Shown here piece after piece: positions 8,973 through 17,532 of a stretch of DNA of 42,716 nucleotides (positions are counted from its first letter, which is position 1; the number at the start of each line of letters is the position of its first letter). The position numbers were made by a program, and so were the translations under genes. The DNA lies in contig CAMDTO010000008.1 in the NCBI GenBank assembly GCA_945907765.1, positions 1 through 42,716 of the forward strand, read 5' to 3'. Below the pieces are notes generated by a model, which had not been told where the DNA came from, made no database searches, and was given only the letters and a program-made list of their open reading frames with translations. This DNA comes from Thermoflexus hugenholtzii JAD2 (GTDB lineage: Bacteria; Chloroflexota; UBA11872; UBA12225).

Positions 8973-10532
8973 ATGACGAATACTCGTCCCATGCAGAACG
9001 GTGACGAGCCCGTTTTAACGGCGGCCGCTGCCAGTTCTCATCCGGGTGTCAATGACCTGGGTCCGTCAAACCGGAAGTCTGGTGGATCCCGCATACCGGC
9101 CCCCCCTCCATCGGCGCCCATTCCGCTGATTGCTGTCGGCACATCTGCGCCAACGAACGCGGACGCCGAAGAGTTCAGTCGGCGGATCGGCAACTGGGGG
9201 ACAGCCGCGCGGGACATCGGTGATCGATGGGAAGTCGTCGGGCCTGACCTGCTACGCCGACGCCTTCCGTGGACGGTCTCGACTGGTGGCGGGCGCTCAA
9301 TGCGGGTCGTTTCAATTCTCTGCCTCGACTCGGGACAATCGGGTCAGATCCTCCAACGCGCCGGCGTATCCGCTCCTGACTTGTTGTTGATCGGCCAGAT
9401 CCCGACCTCTTCGGGCCCGAAACTTGCAGTGCGGGCCACGGATCTCAAGGTCAGTCTCGACACTGCCGATCGCGCCCAGACTTCTCAAATGCGCTTGCAG
9501 GCGTGCTTCGGACGCATTGCTTCCGGGTTTCCTGCGGTTGAGAGTGCGCTCCTCGCCGAGGCGCTGGCATCTGGCGAAGGACGTGGAATGGCCGTTGAGG
9601 CCATTCGATTGGCTCTTGCCGGTGACTGGGAATCCGTGGCGATCACTGAGGGGTTGTTCGTTGCACCAGATTCCGGGTTCAACCGCTGGTTCCTTGAGGA
9701 AGTTGAACAGCGTCGCCGTAGTGGGCGGCCTCCACCGAGGCTGCCGTACCGGAGCCGTCGACGCGACGAGCCTTCTGGCGCGCCAGACGCGGGTGCCACC
9801 CTCGGCTTCCAGGCACACCTGGAGCCGATTACCGCCCGTGACTTTCTGGGTAGCCTTGCCGGTTGGCCTGAGGCGGCCGTTGTTGCCAAGTGTGACCGGA
9901 TTGACCTTGCTATGGTCGACATCGCCGTCGCCGAACGATGCTGGAGGGTGGGCAACGGGTTGCGAGGCGCACTGTTGGCCATCAGCCGGAGGCTGTTCCT
10001 CCCGCCCACTGAACACTTGGACGCCTCTGGGAATCCACGTGACGTGGTCTCAGTGCTCCGGCAAGTTTCCTCCCGCCATTCGGGCACGTCTGAGGCCCTC
10101 ATCGAGGCGGTTTCCACGGCGCTCGAGGCACGGCGCGCGCGATGGGACGCCGAGGCGACATTGCTCGGCTTTCCGGTTCCCTATGCGACGTGGGCGCAGC
10201 GGTTCGAGGAGGCAAGACGGGACGGGTACGCGAGTGAGGGCGCGTCGTTGGTTGATGAAGTTGCCGAAATGCTTGCAACTCAAGGAATTGACCAACCGCC
10301 CGCATCGGATGAAGGGGATGCTGCCCGCCGATTGATCGCACGGTCGACGCGAACGGCACATCGGGAAGCCCACCAGCGGCACCGTGAACGCGTCCTCGCT
10401 GAAGCGCGACTCCTTTTCGAGGCCGGGGTGGACGAGACCGGAATGATCGCCCAGCTCGAGACACGCCGTGACGAGTGGTCGTCACACGTGATGGACGATG
10501 CTGGTGTCCTCGCCCGCCCGTCGACGTCGTAG
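8973..10532 (+). CDS. Uncharacterised protein, possible degenerate PD-(D/E)XK-like core
   Basis: I do not recognise this family. The product (519 residues from ATG 8973; the open frame reaches back to 8796 with in-frame ATGs at 8883 and 8991) has a Pro/Ala-rich N-terminus and no membrane segment. The central part carries PDLLLIG (P135-D136), then 21 residues on TDLKVSL (D157-x-K159) and a Gln (Q172) in a predicted helix. That spacing and order resemble the PD...DXK...Q core of the restriction-endonuclease fold, but this is inference by eye. The C-terminal half is charged and probably helical. No start has a convincing Shine-Dalgarno sequence. The reading frame is certainly long and uninterrupted. 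Confidence 0.6.
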   Translation: MTNTRPMQNGDEPVLTAAAASSHPGVNDLGPSNRKSGGSRIPAPPPSAPIPLIAVGTSAPTNADAEEFSRRIGNWGTAARDIGDRWEVVGPDLLRRRLPWTVSTGGGRSMRVVSILCLDSGQSGQILQRAGVSAPDLLLIGQIPTSSGPKLAVRATDLKVSLDTADRAQTSQMRLQACFGRIASGFPAVESALLAEALASGEGRGMAVEAIRLALAGDWESVAITEGLFVAPDSGFNRWFLEEVEQRRRSGRPPPRLPYRSRRRDEPSGAPDAGATLGFQAHLEPITARDFLGSLAGWPEAAVVAKCDRIDLAMVDIAVAERCWRVGNGLRGALLAISRRLFLPPTEHLDASGNPRDVVSVLRQVSSRHSGTSEALIEAVSTALEARRARWDAEATLLGFPVPYATWAQRFEEARRDGYASEGASLVDEVAEMLATQGIDQPPASDEGDAARRLIARSTRTAHREAHQRHRERVLAEARLLFEAGVDETGMIAQLETRRDEWSSHVMDDAGVLARPSTS

Positions 10533-10716
10533 CGCAACGAGGTCGCCAGTCTACGCACCTCAGGTGATCTTGCGGTGCCACGCCCTGCCCGGCAAGTCTG
10601 GGTGCCCCCGTATGGGGATGGTCAGCGGATGCGCCGGTTTTTTGGTGGGCGATGCCTCACGGTTTCAGGGTTCCCGTGAACCAGGGATGGGGTGGGTAGC
10701 ACGCGTGCTTGGCGAT

Positions 10717-10760
10717 ACGCGGGTATCATCGCGGCTCGAAGGAAATGTGATCGTGGTTGC
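10717..10760 (+). promoter_or_regulatory. Candidate -10 plus RBS leader of the SelA-like gene
   Basis: TATCAT at 10724-10729 is followed 23 bases later by GTG 10753, with AAGGA at 10739-10743 between them. The block closely resembles one before the downstream GNAT gene (12244-12292), including TATCATCG and the GTGGTTGC start context. No clear -35 is visible. Confidence 0.4.
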
Positions 10761-11988
10761 GAAACATCCTGCCGGTTCGCTGATCAGCCGCCTCGGCGTC
10801 TCGCCGGTCATCAACGGTATTGGCACCGTGACCAAACTTGGCGGGTCGCTGATGCCTCCGCCGGTGCTGGATGCGATGCGCGACGCTGCGTCGGCATATG
10901 TCCCACTTGATCAGTTGCAGGCGGCAGTTGGACGGCGGATTGCCGAACTTACCCGCAACGATGCTGCATACGTCTGTTCAGGAGCTGCTGCGGGGTTGGT
11001 CCTTGCGACCGCCGCCTGCATAAGCGGAGACGACCCGGAGATCATGGCCTCGCTGCCCCGTCCGGAACGTATCGCGGGTGCGCCTACACGTGTGGTCATG
11101 CACCGCTGCCAGAGGATCGGGTACGACTTTGCCGTCCGTTCGACAGGTGTCGAGATTGTCGAAATCGGTCCTTCCCGACAGGCTGCTGCTCATGGCGCAG
11201 TGACAACCACTGATGATCTTGAGTTCGTCCTCAACGATGCCACGGCGGCGGTCCTCTACATCGCAGGTGCGCCACACGCGACGGGCGCTCTCTCCCTGGA
11301 GAGGGTGATCGAGCTTGCACACGCCCACGGGGTGCCCGTGATTGTCGATGCCGCCGCCCAGATACCCGCGGTCGAGAACCTGTGGCACTTCAGCGGTCAC
11401 GGCGGGCCTGCGCTGTGGGCGAGGGCCCTGCAAGCTGCCGGTGTAACCGGCGACGCCCCGCACTCTGTCCTTGGCCTCGGTGCCGACCTTGCGATCTTCT
11501 CGGGCGGGAAGGGCCTGTGTGGCCCGCAGTCGGCTGGCCTGATCCTGGGCCGGCGCGATCTGATCGACGCGGTTGGTCGCCAAGGAAGTCCCAATGCGCT
11601 CATCGGGCGGCCCATGAAGGTCGGCAAGGAAGAACTTTGCGGGATGGTGGCCGCCGTCGAGTGGTACCTGGAGCTTGATCACGTCGCGCTTGTCCGACAG
11701 TACGAAGCTGATGTGAGGACCATCGTGGACGCCGTGCATGGCCTGCCGGGCGTGTCAGCGTCCCGCACATGGCCCAACGAAGCCGGTCAGCCTCTGGCAC
11801 GGGCCGAAGTCACTCTGAGTGAAGACGCCCGACTTTCAAGAAATGACCTGCAAGTGCGCTTGCGGGCTGGTTCACCATCCATCGAACTCAGCGATGCTGG
11901 TGACCATGGCGTGTATGTCAATCCGCAGAACCTGCATGCTGGCGAGGCCGTCGCCATCGGAGACGCACTGCGCCAGCACCTCCGCTAG
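10753..11988 (+). CDS. SelA-family PLP-dependent enzyme (DgaE/SelA-like, not SelA proper)
   Basis: A fold-type I PLP enzyme of the SelA superfamily. Evidence: VINGIGTVTKLGGSLMPPPV near the N-terminus (the INxxGTVTRLGG signature), AAYVCSGAAAGL, VIVDAAAQIP (Asp that contacts the PLP ring) and FSGGKGLCGPQSAG with the Schiff-base lysine at residue 253. At 411 residues it lacks the N-terminal domain of true selenocysteine synthase, and no selB, selC or selD is present, so it is more likely an ammonia-lyase or racemase type such as DgaE. GTG 10753 is preferred over GTG 10747 because AAGGA lies nine bases upstream and the same GTGGTTGC context starts the downstream GNAT gene. Substrate unknown. Confidence 0.8.
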   Translation: MVAKHPAGSLISRLGVSPVINGIGTVTKLGGSLMPPPVLDAMRDAASAYVPLDQLQAAVGRRIAELTRNDAAYVCSGAAAGLVLATAACISGDDPEIMASLPRPERIAGAPTRVVMHRCQRIGYDFAVRSTGVEIVEIGPSRQAAAHGAVTTTDDLEFVLNDATAAVLYIAGAPHATGALSLERVIELAHAHGVPVIVDAAAQIPAVENLWHFSGHGGPALWARALQAAGVTGDAPHSVLGLGADLAIFSGGKGLCGPQSAGLILGRRDLIDAVGRQGSPNALIGRPMKVGKEELCGMVAAVEWYLELDHVALVRQYEADVRTIVDAVHGLPGVSASRTWPNEAGQPLARAEVTLSEDARLSRNDLQVRLRAGSPSIELSDAGDHGVYVNPQNLHAGEAVAIGDALRQHLR

Positions 11989-12243
11989 TGTGAGTTACCA
12001 CCCCATTGGGTGTCACGCGACGTCCGATCAGGAGCTCCACGGTTGGCCATTTTCGCGGTTGGCCCTGATAGTGGTCATGCGTATGGGATAGACCGGCGTT
12101 CCTCGACAACCTGGCTCACCATCGGTCTCGATGCGCCAGCCAAGTTGCTCTCCCGTGGCGCTGCGGCCACCATGGCGACGGGTTTGGGACACGCCGACCC
12201 CAACGAAATCGCTGGATGATGTGGCGAGGGAGGAGCGCGCGTG

Positions 12244-12292
12244 TTCGCGAGTATCATCGGCGCGCGAGGAAGGATGACTGACTGTGGTTGCC
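12244..12292 (+). promoter_or_regulatory. Candidate -10 plus RBS leader of the GNAT gene
   Basis: TATCAT 12252-12257, then AGGAAGG 12268-12274, then GTG 12284. It is a near-copy of the leader at 10717-10760, aligning over about 48 bases with a 3-base spacer difference. Confidence 0.4.
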
Positions 12293-13477
12293 GAACCGAC
12301 TGCCTCTCCAGATGGACCCCGAGCGCTTGGTAGCGATGAATGGCCATTGCTTGACCATCTCGTGTCGACCGTGTTCCGGCCGGAGATGTTCCACGACTAC
12401 CCACAATTGTTCAATGCCTCGAACCGCGCGAACTTGCGCGTGATCCGCGAAGGCGACCATCTCGTCACTCACGTCGGGTTCACCGTACGTCCGGCGGTTC
12501 TCCTTGGAACGGTCATAACTGTCGGGTGCATCGGTGCCGTCGCGACCGCACCGGAGGCGCGCGGGAGGGGATTAGGTTCAATTTGCGTCCAGGACGCGTT
12601 TGATCATGCATCGGCTTCAGGAGTCGACCTCATGCTGATCTCAGGCGGTCGAGGGCTCTACACCAGGGTCGGTTGCCGGGAAGTCGGTGTTGATCACCGG
12701 TTCATTCTGGAGGCCGGAAACGCCGCCGGCCGTGCCACGGTTGCCAGGCCGGGCCTCGCGCTTGTTCCCCTGACTGATGTGGACATTCCGGCACTCGGCG
12801 CAATCCATGAGCGTGAAGCAGTCCGTTTTGTCCGGCCTCGAGAAGACTGGGAACGGGCGTTCGATTGTGGGATCGTCATGAATACGCCGTCGGATTTCTG
12901 GGGCGTTTCAGATGGTGCAGGAATTATTGCATATGTTGTTATTCATCACCCAGACCGGATCCGGCACCGAAAAGCAGAGGACGGGCTGTTCGTGCGCGTC
13001 GTGGAGCACGCCGGTCCTCGCGATGCCGTCGCGCACGCACTGTCTGCACTGATCGACCAGTATGGGGCCGTCTGCGCTGAAGTGCATGTGGGTGGGCACG
13101 ATTCGGAATTGGCGCGGGTACTTCGTCACGCGGGCTTGCACGGGGTCCCGGAGGCGTCGTCGGGCACGATCCGTGTCATCGACTTCCCGCGTCTGATGGG
13201 CAAGGTTCGCCCGCTGATCGCCGGCCGTGTTGGTCACGCCCTGGCGTCCAGACTGGTCTTCGAGGCCGACGAGCGTGCGGGAAGTGCGCGTGGAGGGTTC
13301 AGCATCGGTGACGGGTCTCGGACAATCCGTGTGGCCGATCACGCGTCACTCGGTCCGTGGTTGTTCGGCACGCCCGACGGCACCCATTCAGGTCCAGAGG
13401 GCGACCAGTCTCTCGCTGCTGATTTGGCACCGGCGCTGCCACTTCCTGCCCTCTGGTATGGAGTGAACTATGTCTGA
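12284..13477 (+). CDS. GNAT family N-acetyltransferase (Eis-like, with C-terminal extension)
   Basis: Predicted to transfer an acetyl group from acetyl-CoA to an amine. The acetyl-CoA binding motif A is VATAPEARGRGLGS (residues 86-99), followed by MLISGGRGLYTRVGCREVG, typical of the N-terminal lobe. At 397 residues it is far longer than a single GNAT domain; a second GNAT-like half and a C-terminal segment suggest the Eis/SCP2-like architecture. GTG 12284 is preceded by AGGAAGG nine bases upstream. The stop overlaps the start of the next gene by eight bases, so kinase and acetyltransferase are probably co-translated. The substrate is unknown. Confidence 0.78.
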   Translation: MVAEPTASPDGPRALGSDEWPLLDHLVSTVFRPEMFHDYPQLFNASNRANLRVIREGDHLVTHVGFTVRPAVLLGTVITVGCIGAVATAPEARGRGLGSICVQDAFDHASASGVDLMLISGGRGLYTRVGCREVGVDHRFILEAGNAAGRATVARPGLALVPLTDVDIPALGAIHEREAVRFVRPREDWERAFDCGIVMNTPSDFWGVSDGAGIIAYVVIHHPDRIRHRKAEDGLFVRVVEHAGPRDAVAHALSALIDQYGAVCAEVHVGGHDSELARVLRHAGLHGVPEASSGTIRVIDFPRLMGKVRPLIAGRVGHALASRLVFEADERAGSARGGFSIGDGSRTIRVADHASLGPWLFGTPDGTHSGPEGDQSLAADLAPALPLPALWYGVNYV

Positions 13478-14186
13478 CCCGGATGGACTGCTGCCTCCGC
13501 CACCGATGGTGCACGCGGAAGCGAGCGACAGCTGGACCCGCCCACGCGGTGTCACGGCCTTGGTTGTCGGGATTTGCGGTGGTACCTCGTCCGGGAAAAC
13601 CACCTTTTCACGTGCGCTGATTGAGACGTTGCGCGCAAGTGACCCCAGTGCCGATCCGGTCCTCGTCCGACAGGATGAGTATTTCCAGGACTACCTTCAC
13701 TTGCCAGAGGATGCGCGTCCGGCGGCGCGAACTGCGAACCGCCCCGATGCGATTGCGTGGCCAGCCCTTCGTGAGGCACTGACGCTACTCAAGCAAGGCA
13801 AATCCACGCCATTCCCCGGCCGTGGCACCGGCATGGCACAGCGTGTCCCTGAAGTTCGGGAAGTTGGTCCGACGCGTCTCGTGATCGCCGAAGGCCACCT
13901 TCTCTTCGTCGATGCGCCGATCCATGCACTTCTTGACGTGAAAGTCTTCCTTGACTGTGACGTTGAGGAACGGGTTCTGCGACGGATCAAGCGAGACACC
14001 ACGACCTCACTCCGGACCATCGAGCAGTCGCTCGAATGGTTCCTGCGGGATGTGCAACCCAATAATCAGCACTACACGGATTGGCAGCGCCGACAGGCCG
14101 ACATCGTGATCCCGCATGATCGCCCTAATCCGGTTGCGACCGCGCTTCTTGCTGACGCAATTCGATCTCGCCTCGCGCAGGCGTGA
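13470..14186 (+). CDS. Uridine-kinase-family P-loop kinase
   Basis: A 238-residue soluble kinase. Walker A is GGTSSGKT at residues 37-44, followed by VRQDEYFQDY, equivalent to the substrate-binding Asp/Tyr segment of uridine kinases, and later RRIKRDTTT, which fits the LID region. The family phosphorylates uridine/cytidine but also includes nicotinamide riboside and phosphoribulokinase-like members, so the nucleoside is not proven. A 25-residue tail precedes the fold. GGAG (13460-13463) lies six bases before ATG 13470, inside the end of the acetyltransferase gene (8-base overlap). Together with the SelA-like gene upstream this looks like a small metabolic cluster. Confidence 0.75.
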   Translation: MSDPDGLLPPPPMVHAEASDSWTRPRGVTALVVGICGGTSSGKTTFSRALIETLRASDPSADPVLVRQDEYFQDYLHLPEDARPAARTANRPDAIAWPALREALTLLKQGKSTPFPGRGTGMAQRVPEVREVGPTRLVIAEGHLLFVDAPIHALLDVKVFLDCDVEERVLRRIKRDTTTSLRTIEQSLEWFLRDVQPNNQHYTDWQRRQADIVIPHDRPNPVATALLADAIRSRLAQA

Positions 14187-14194
14187 TCGGGGCA

Positions 14195-14308
14195 GCGCGT
14201 GCCTGCCCGTCTCGGGGACCTTTTGGGTGTCTGAACGACGCGGGCATTCCGCGGAGGTGGAACGAGGGTTCGACTGGTAGGCTCGGCTTGCGACGGGCAG
14301 GCGCGCGC
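14195..14308. repeat. 17-bp inverted repeat across the kinase/purB convergent gap
   Basis: The arm at 14195-14211 (GCGCGTGCCTGCCCGTC) is complementary to 14292-14308 with one G.T-type mismatch in 17. The 80-base interior has a smaller stem CGCGG-GCATT-CCGCG. It occupies almost the whole space between two convergent genes, so a bidirectional transcription end structure is the simplest reading. Confidence 0.55.
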
Positions 14309-14312
14309 CACG

Positions 14313-15677
14313 CTACTTAGCAATATGGTTGACGAGATCGCGCGCCATGCCAATGTAGGTTGCAGGGGCGAGCGCGAGTAGCCGTGTTCGCGCATCGTCT
14401 GGCAATGGAAGTGACGCGATCACTTCACGCAGTTCGTTCGGTTCGACGCGGGTGCCACGGGTCAGGAGTTTCATTTGCTCGTACGCCTCCGTGATTCCGT
14501 GGGCCCGCAAAACCGTCTGGATTGCCTCTGCGAGTACTTCCCAGTGGCCGTCAAGTTCACTCAACATTGCGTCGTGATCTGGCGCCACCCGGCCGAGTCC
14601 TCGGGCTGCCGATGCTAACGCGACTGCCGAATACCCGATTGCTGATCCTAGGTTGCGAAGTGCACTCGAGTCCGACAAGTCTCGTTGCAGGCGCGACACA
14701 GGCAGTTTCATCGCGAGATGGTCCAGAAGCGCTGACGCAAGACCAAGGTTCGCCTCGGCGTTCTCGAAGTCAATCGGGTTGATCTTGTGGGGCATGGTCG
14801 AAGATCCGACTTCGCCAGAAACGGTCCGTTGCCTGAAGACCCCGCGGGAAATATATGTCCACATATCCCGCGCAAAGTCGAGCGTGACCTGACCGAAACG
14901 GATCAGGCCATGGCAGGTCTCCGCGATCCAGTCGTGCGGTTCGATTTGTGTCGTCAGTGGCGCATAGGTCAGGCCGAGGCCTTCGACAAACCCGCGCGAG
15001 ATTTCTTCCCACGGTGCGTCCGGGTAGGCAATCAGGTGCGCCCCAAAGGTGCCAGTCGCACCGTTGCACTTGCCCAGGTACTCCTGCCGGTCGATGTGCC
15101 CAAGTTGGCGCTCCCATCTGGCCACGAAGACCGCAAGTTCCTTGCCGAGGGTAGTTGGGGTGGCGGGCTGTCCGTGGGTCAGTGCAAGCAGGGGCGCCGA
15201 ACGTGTCGCGACGGCCAGCGCCCTGGTTGTCTCGATGAGAGCAGTCGCGCGTGTCCGCCACGCATCCCTGACGCCACTGGACATCAGCAATGCGTAGGAA
15301 AGATTATTCACGTCTTCAGACGTGAGTGCGAAGTGAAGAAACGGGACCCGGTCGGCCAATCCGAGGGTCGCGAGATGATCGGCGAGGAAGTACTCCACGG
15401 CCTTTACGTCGTGCCTCGTGCGCGCCTCGATCGCTTTCACGCGCTCAGCATCGGCGCCGTTGAAGTGACTGACAATCTCGCGAAGCGCCACCGCTTCCCC
15501 TGTGGTGAAGGGCGCGATTCCTGAGACCGATGGGTGGGAGGCCAGACAGATGAGCCACTCCACTTCCACGCGGACCCGTGCCCTGATGAGCGCAGCTTCA
15601 GAAAATGCCGACGCCACGTCGGCGAGTTGCGATGCGTACCGTCCATCAAGCGGCGAAAGGGCATCAACCGGAAGCAT
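14313..15677 (-). CDS. purB: Adenylosuccinate lyase
   Basis: Cleaves SAICAR and adenylosuccinate in purine synthesis. The 454-residue protein carries the fumarase/aspartase superfamily signature GSSTMPHKINP (291-301, catalytic Ser), THGQPATPTTLG (168-178, catalytic His169) and TSEDVNNLSYAL (119-130). The longer loop IDFENAEANLG and overall length are of the 455-aa E. coli PurB type rather than the shorter B. subtilis type. ATG 15677 opens MLPVDALSPLDGRY, the usual N-terminus; GGGAG is about 13 bases upstream, which is long. Upstream DNA is AT-rich with ATGATCAA repeats. Confidence 0.95.
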   Translation of the reverse strand: MLPVDALSPLDGRYASQLADVASAFSEAALIRARVRVEVEWLICLASHPSVSGIAPFTTGEAVALREIVSHFNGADAERVKAIEARTRHDVKAVEYFLADHLATLGLADRVPFLHFALTSEDVNNLSYALLMSSGVRDAWRTRATALIETTRALAVATRSAPLLALTHGQPATPTTLGKELAVFVARWERQLGHIDRQEYLGKCNGATGTFGAHLIAYPDAPWEEISRGFVEGLGLTYAPLTTQIEPHDWIAETCHGLIRFGQVTLDFARDMWTYISRGVFRQRTVSGEVGSSTMPHKINPIDFENAEANLGLASALLDHLAMKLPVSRLQRDLSDSSALRNLGSAIGYSAVALASAARGLGRVAPDHDAMLSELDGHWEVLAEAIQTVLRAHGITEAYEQMKLLTRGTRVEPNELREVIASLPLPDDARTRLLALAPATYIGMARDLVNHIAK

Positions 15678-15741
15678 GCCGAACAAGATCTCCCTATCGT
15701 TCCAGATGCATTTCAAATAGTGTATCCATACCCGTATTACA

Positions 15742-15763
15742 ATGATCAAGAAATCATGATCAA
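15742..15763. repeat. Pair of ATGATCAA direct repeats upstream of purB
   Basis: ATGATCAA occurs at 15742-15749 and 15756-15763 (14-base period) and a relaxed third copy ATGTTGAT near 15773. The repeats lie 65-86 bases upstream of the purB start in a stretch much richer in A/T than the rest of the window. They could be operator half-sites, but no regulator is identified. Confidence 0.4.
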
Positions 15764-15800
15764 CCCAAAATCATGTTGATTCCGGGTCGTAGTGAAACTC

Positions 15801-16118
15801 TCACAATTCCTGTCCGCATCGGCACGCGACAGCGATTTTCGCGGCCCACCGTAGTGCCTCTTCCTTGGTAGCAACTTCAAGAACGGTCAATCCACCATTA
15901 AACCCTATGGTTTGAGGATATGTCTCCGACGAGACGGTCGCATCACCAGAGACCGTGATTGATGGGACGTCCTCGTTGATCCCTCCACGAAGGACCCAGA
16001 CGCCGGCTCGCTTTGCCTCCCGGACTACGTCATGCGAAGCCTCCGAAACGGCTGGAAAGTCTTCCCGTGGAATGTGACCCATCGCCGAACCAGGAAACGA
16101 AATCAAGTCTTTTGTCAT
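15801..16118 (-). CDS. YCII-related (DGPF-domain) small protein
   Basis: A 105-residue protein resembling the YCII/DGPF family of ferredoxin-like-fold proteins whose biochemical role is unclear. The C-terminal TVLEVATKEEALRWAAKIAVACRCGQEL matches the family's end (helix then short strand), and the central strand VSGDATVSS plus FNGGLTVLEV fit the fold. ATG 16118 gives MTKDLISFPGS; ATG 16130 would add MYFT. Neither has a Shine-Dalgarno sequence. Base composition around it is lower in GC than its neighbours. It lies upstream of purB in the same orientation with a 123-base gap, so it may have its own promoter. Confidence 0.6.
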   Translation of the reverse strand: MTKDLISFPGSAMGHIPREDFPAVSEASHDVVREAKRAGVWVLRGGINEDVPSITVSGDATVSSETYPQTIGFNGGLTVLEVATKEEALRWAAKIAVACRCGQEL

Positions 16119-16130
16119 GGTGAAATACAT

Positions 16131-16443
16131 CTACTTGACGTAGCACTAAAAAGGCACTGACCAAACAATTTCAACACGATCTCATCCGGGAGGCTCGGGA
16201 CGCGAGTGCGCACTTCCGGGTGAGTGCCAAGCAAGCCACGTCTGTGGGGTAATTGGGACCTTCATGACAATTCTCGACATCCAACCGGAACTCACGCGTT
16301 TTCTCTCACCGACCAAGTTCGCGACGACATTCGTGCCACCGTAACCATTCCAGCAAGGCGGTCAATGCTGACCGCCGAACAGTCTGGAGAGATGACTGCG
16401 CCACGTCGCCTAAGTACCTCTCGGCAGTAGCGCTCGTCCTGGT
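16131..16443. other. Intergenic stretch without a recognisable gene
   Basis: About 313 bases between the YCII-like gene and the 3' end of the hydroxyacid dehydrogenase gene. Short open frames exist on the plus strand but none has a ribosome binding site or recognisable protein. A decayed gene remnant is possible but I cannot name one. Confidence 0.5.
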
Positions 16444-17436
16444 TTAGTGCTTCCACACATCCGGGTTTACTAGGAATGGCGGACGATGCCCGTGAAGCAC
16501 GGCGATGATGTTCTCGCAGGCAAGGCGGGACATCTTTGACCGCGTTGCGAAGGTGGCACTCCCGAGATGCGGTGCGAACACCGCGTTCTCACACTCGAGG
16601 AGTACGTCGTCCGGCGCAATTGGTTCAACCTCGAACACATCAATTGCCGCACCGGCGATGGTTCCTGAACGGAGGGCCGACGCGAGATCCGCCTGCTTGA
16701 CGATAGCACCGCGCGCGCTATTGACGAGGATCGCTGTCCGCTTCATGAGTCCGAGTTCACGGGAGCCGATCAACCCGCGTGTTTCCGCATTCAGCGCACA
16801 GTTGATGCTCACGAAGTCCGACTGGGCAAGGAGCTCATCCATCGGCACGTATGTCGCACCGGTTTCTGCCTCCGCTTCCGGTCGTCGGGTGCGTCCGGAA
16901 TACAGGATGCGCATGGCGAAGCCCTTGCCTCGACGCGCCACTGCGGTGCCAATCGCGCCCATGCCAATGACCCCAAGGGTAGCGCCGTGGATATCGGTAC
17001 CAAGCAGCAGCGCCGGCTCGTACTTCTTCCATCCACCGGAACGCACGTACCGGTCTCCCTTGGGGACATGGCGCGCCATCCCCAGCATGAGGGCCCAGGC
17101 CTGGTCAGCGGTTGTCTCGGTCAAGGTTCCCGGTGTGTTGCAGACGGCGATGCCGCGCTTGGTCGCCTCGGCAACGTCAACGTAGTCAAACCCGACGCCG
17201 AAACCCGAAATGACCTTGAGGTTTGGCGCGATTGCCATCGCTTCGGGGTTCAACCGGTCCGATGGCGGCAGCGCCAGAACGGCCGCCGCCCCATCCGCCA
17301 ATTCTTGGAGCAGGACCTCGCGAGGTGCGCCATCTGGCCCATCCCACACGTGTACGTTGAAGTGTTCCCTGAGCAACGAAATCCCGGCTTCCGGGAACCC
17401 CCACGAACAGAACACCACCGGACGCGTGTCAGCCAT
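16444..17436 (-). CDS. D-2-hydroxyacid dehydrogenase (NAD(P)-dependent, glyoxylate/hydroxypyruvate reductase-like)
   Basis: A 330-residue cytosolic dehydrogenase that interconverts a 2-ketoacid and D-2-hydroxyacid. The nucleotide-binding loop is GVIGMGAIG (155-163), and the catalytic triad is Arg242 (NSARG), Glu271 (DVFEVEP) and His290 (APHLGSA). NTPGTLTETTAD (100-111) is the usual substrate-domain hinge. Candidates include glyoxylate, hydroxypyruvate or 2-ketogluconate reductase; the sequence does not decide. ATG 17436 has GGAGGTG seven bases upstream, clearly the true start. It diverges from the SDR gene with a 96-base shared control region. Confidence 0.88.
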   Translation of the reverse strand: MADTRPVVFCSWGFPEAGISLLREHFNVHVWDGPDGAPREVLLQELADGAAAVLALPPSDRLNPEAMAIAPNLKVISGFGVGFDYVDVAEATKRGIAVCNTPGTLTETTADQAWALMLGMARHVPKGDRYVRSGGWKKYEPALLLGTDIHGATLGVIGMGAIGTAVARRGKGFAMRILYSGRTRRPEAEAETGATYVPMDELLAQSDFVSINCALNAETRGLIGSRELGLMKRTAILVNSARGAIVKQADLASALRSGTIAGAAIDVFEVEPIAPDDVLLECENAVFAPHLGSATFATRSKMSRLACENIIAVLHGHRPPFLVNPDVWKH

Positions 17437-17532
17437 CGTCGTGCACCTCCGCGGCGATGGTACCGCCCGCAAGTATTATCCGCCTCCCGCGCAGCGCCGC
17501 TCCTAGCCTGAGAGGGATCGGAGGCGAAACAC

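Noticed and set aside
10753-11988. True selenocysteine synthase (selA)
   Set aside because: Lacks the N-terminal domain, and no selB, selC, selD or in-frame UGA selenoprotein is seen.
14240-14312. tRNA-like GGTTCGACTGG element
   Set aside because: The T-loop consensus is not flanked by a 5-bp stem, and no acceptor or anticodon arm can be folded around it.
16224-16430. 68-codon frame between the YCII-like and dehydrogenase genes
   Set aside because: No binding site or recognisable family; kept only as a noted open stretch.
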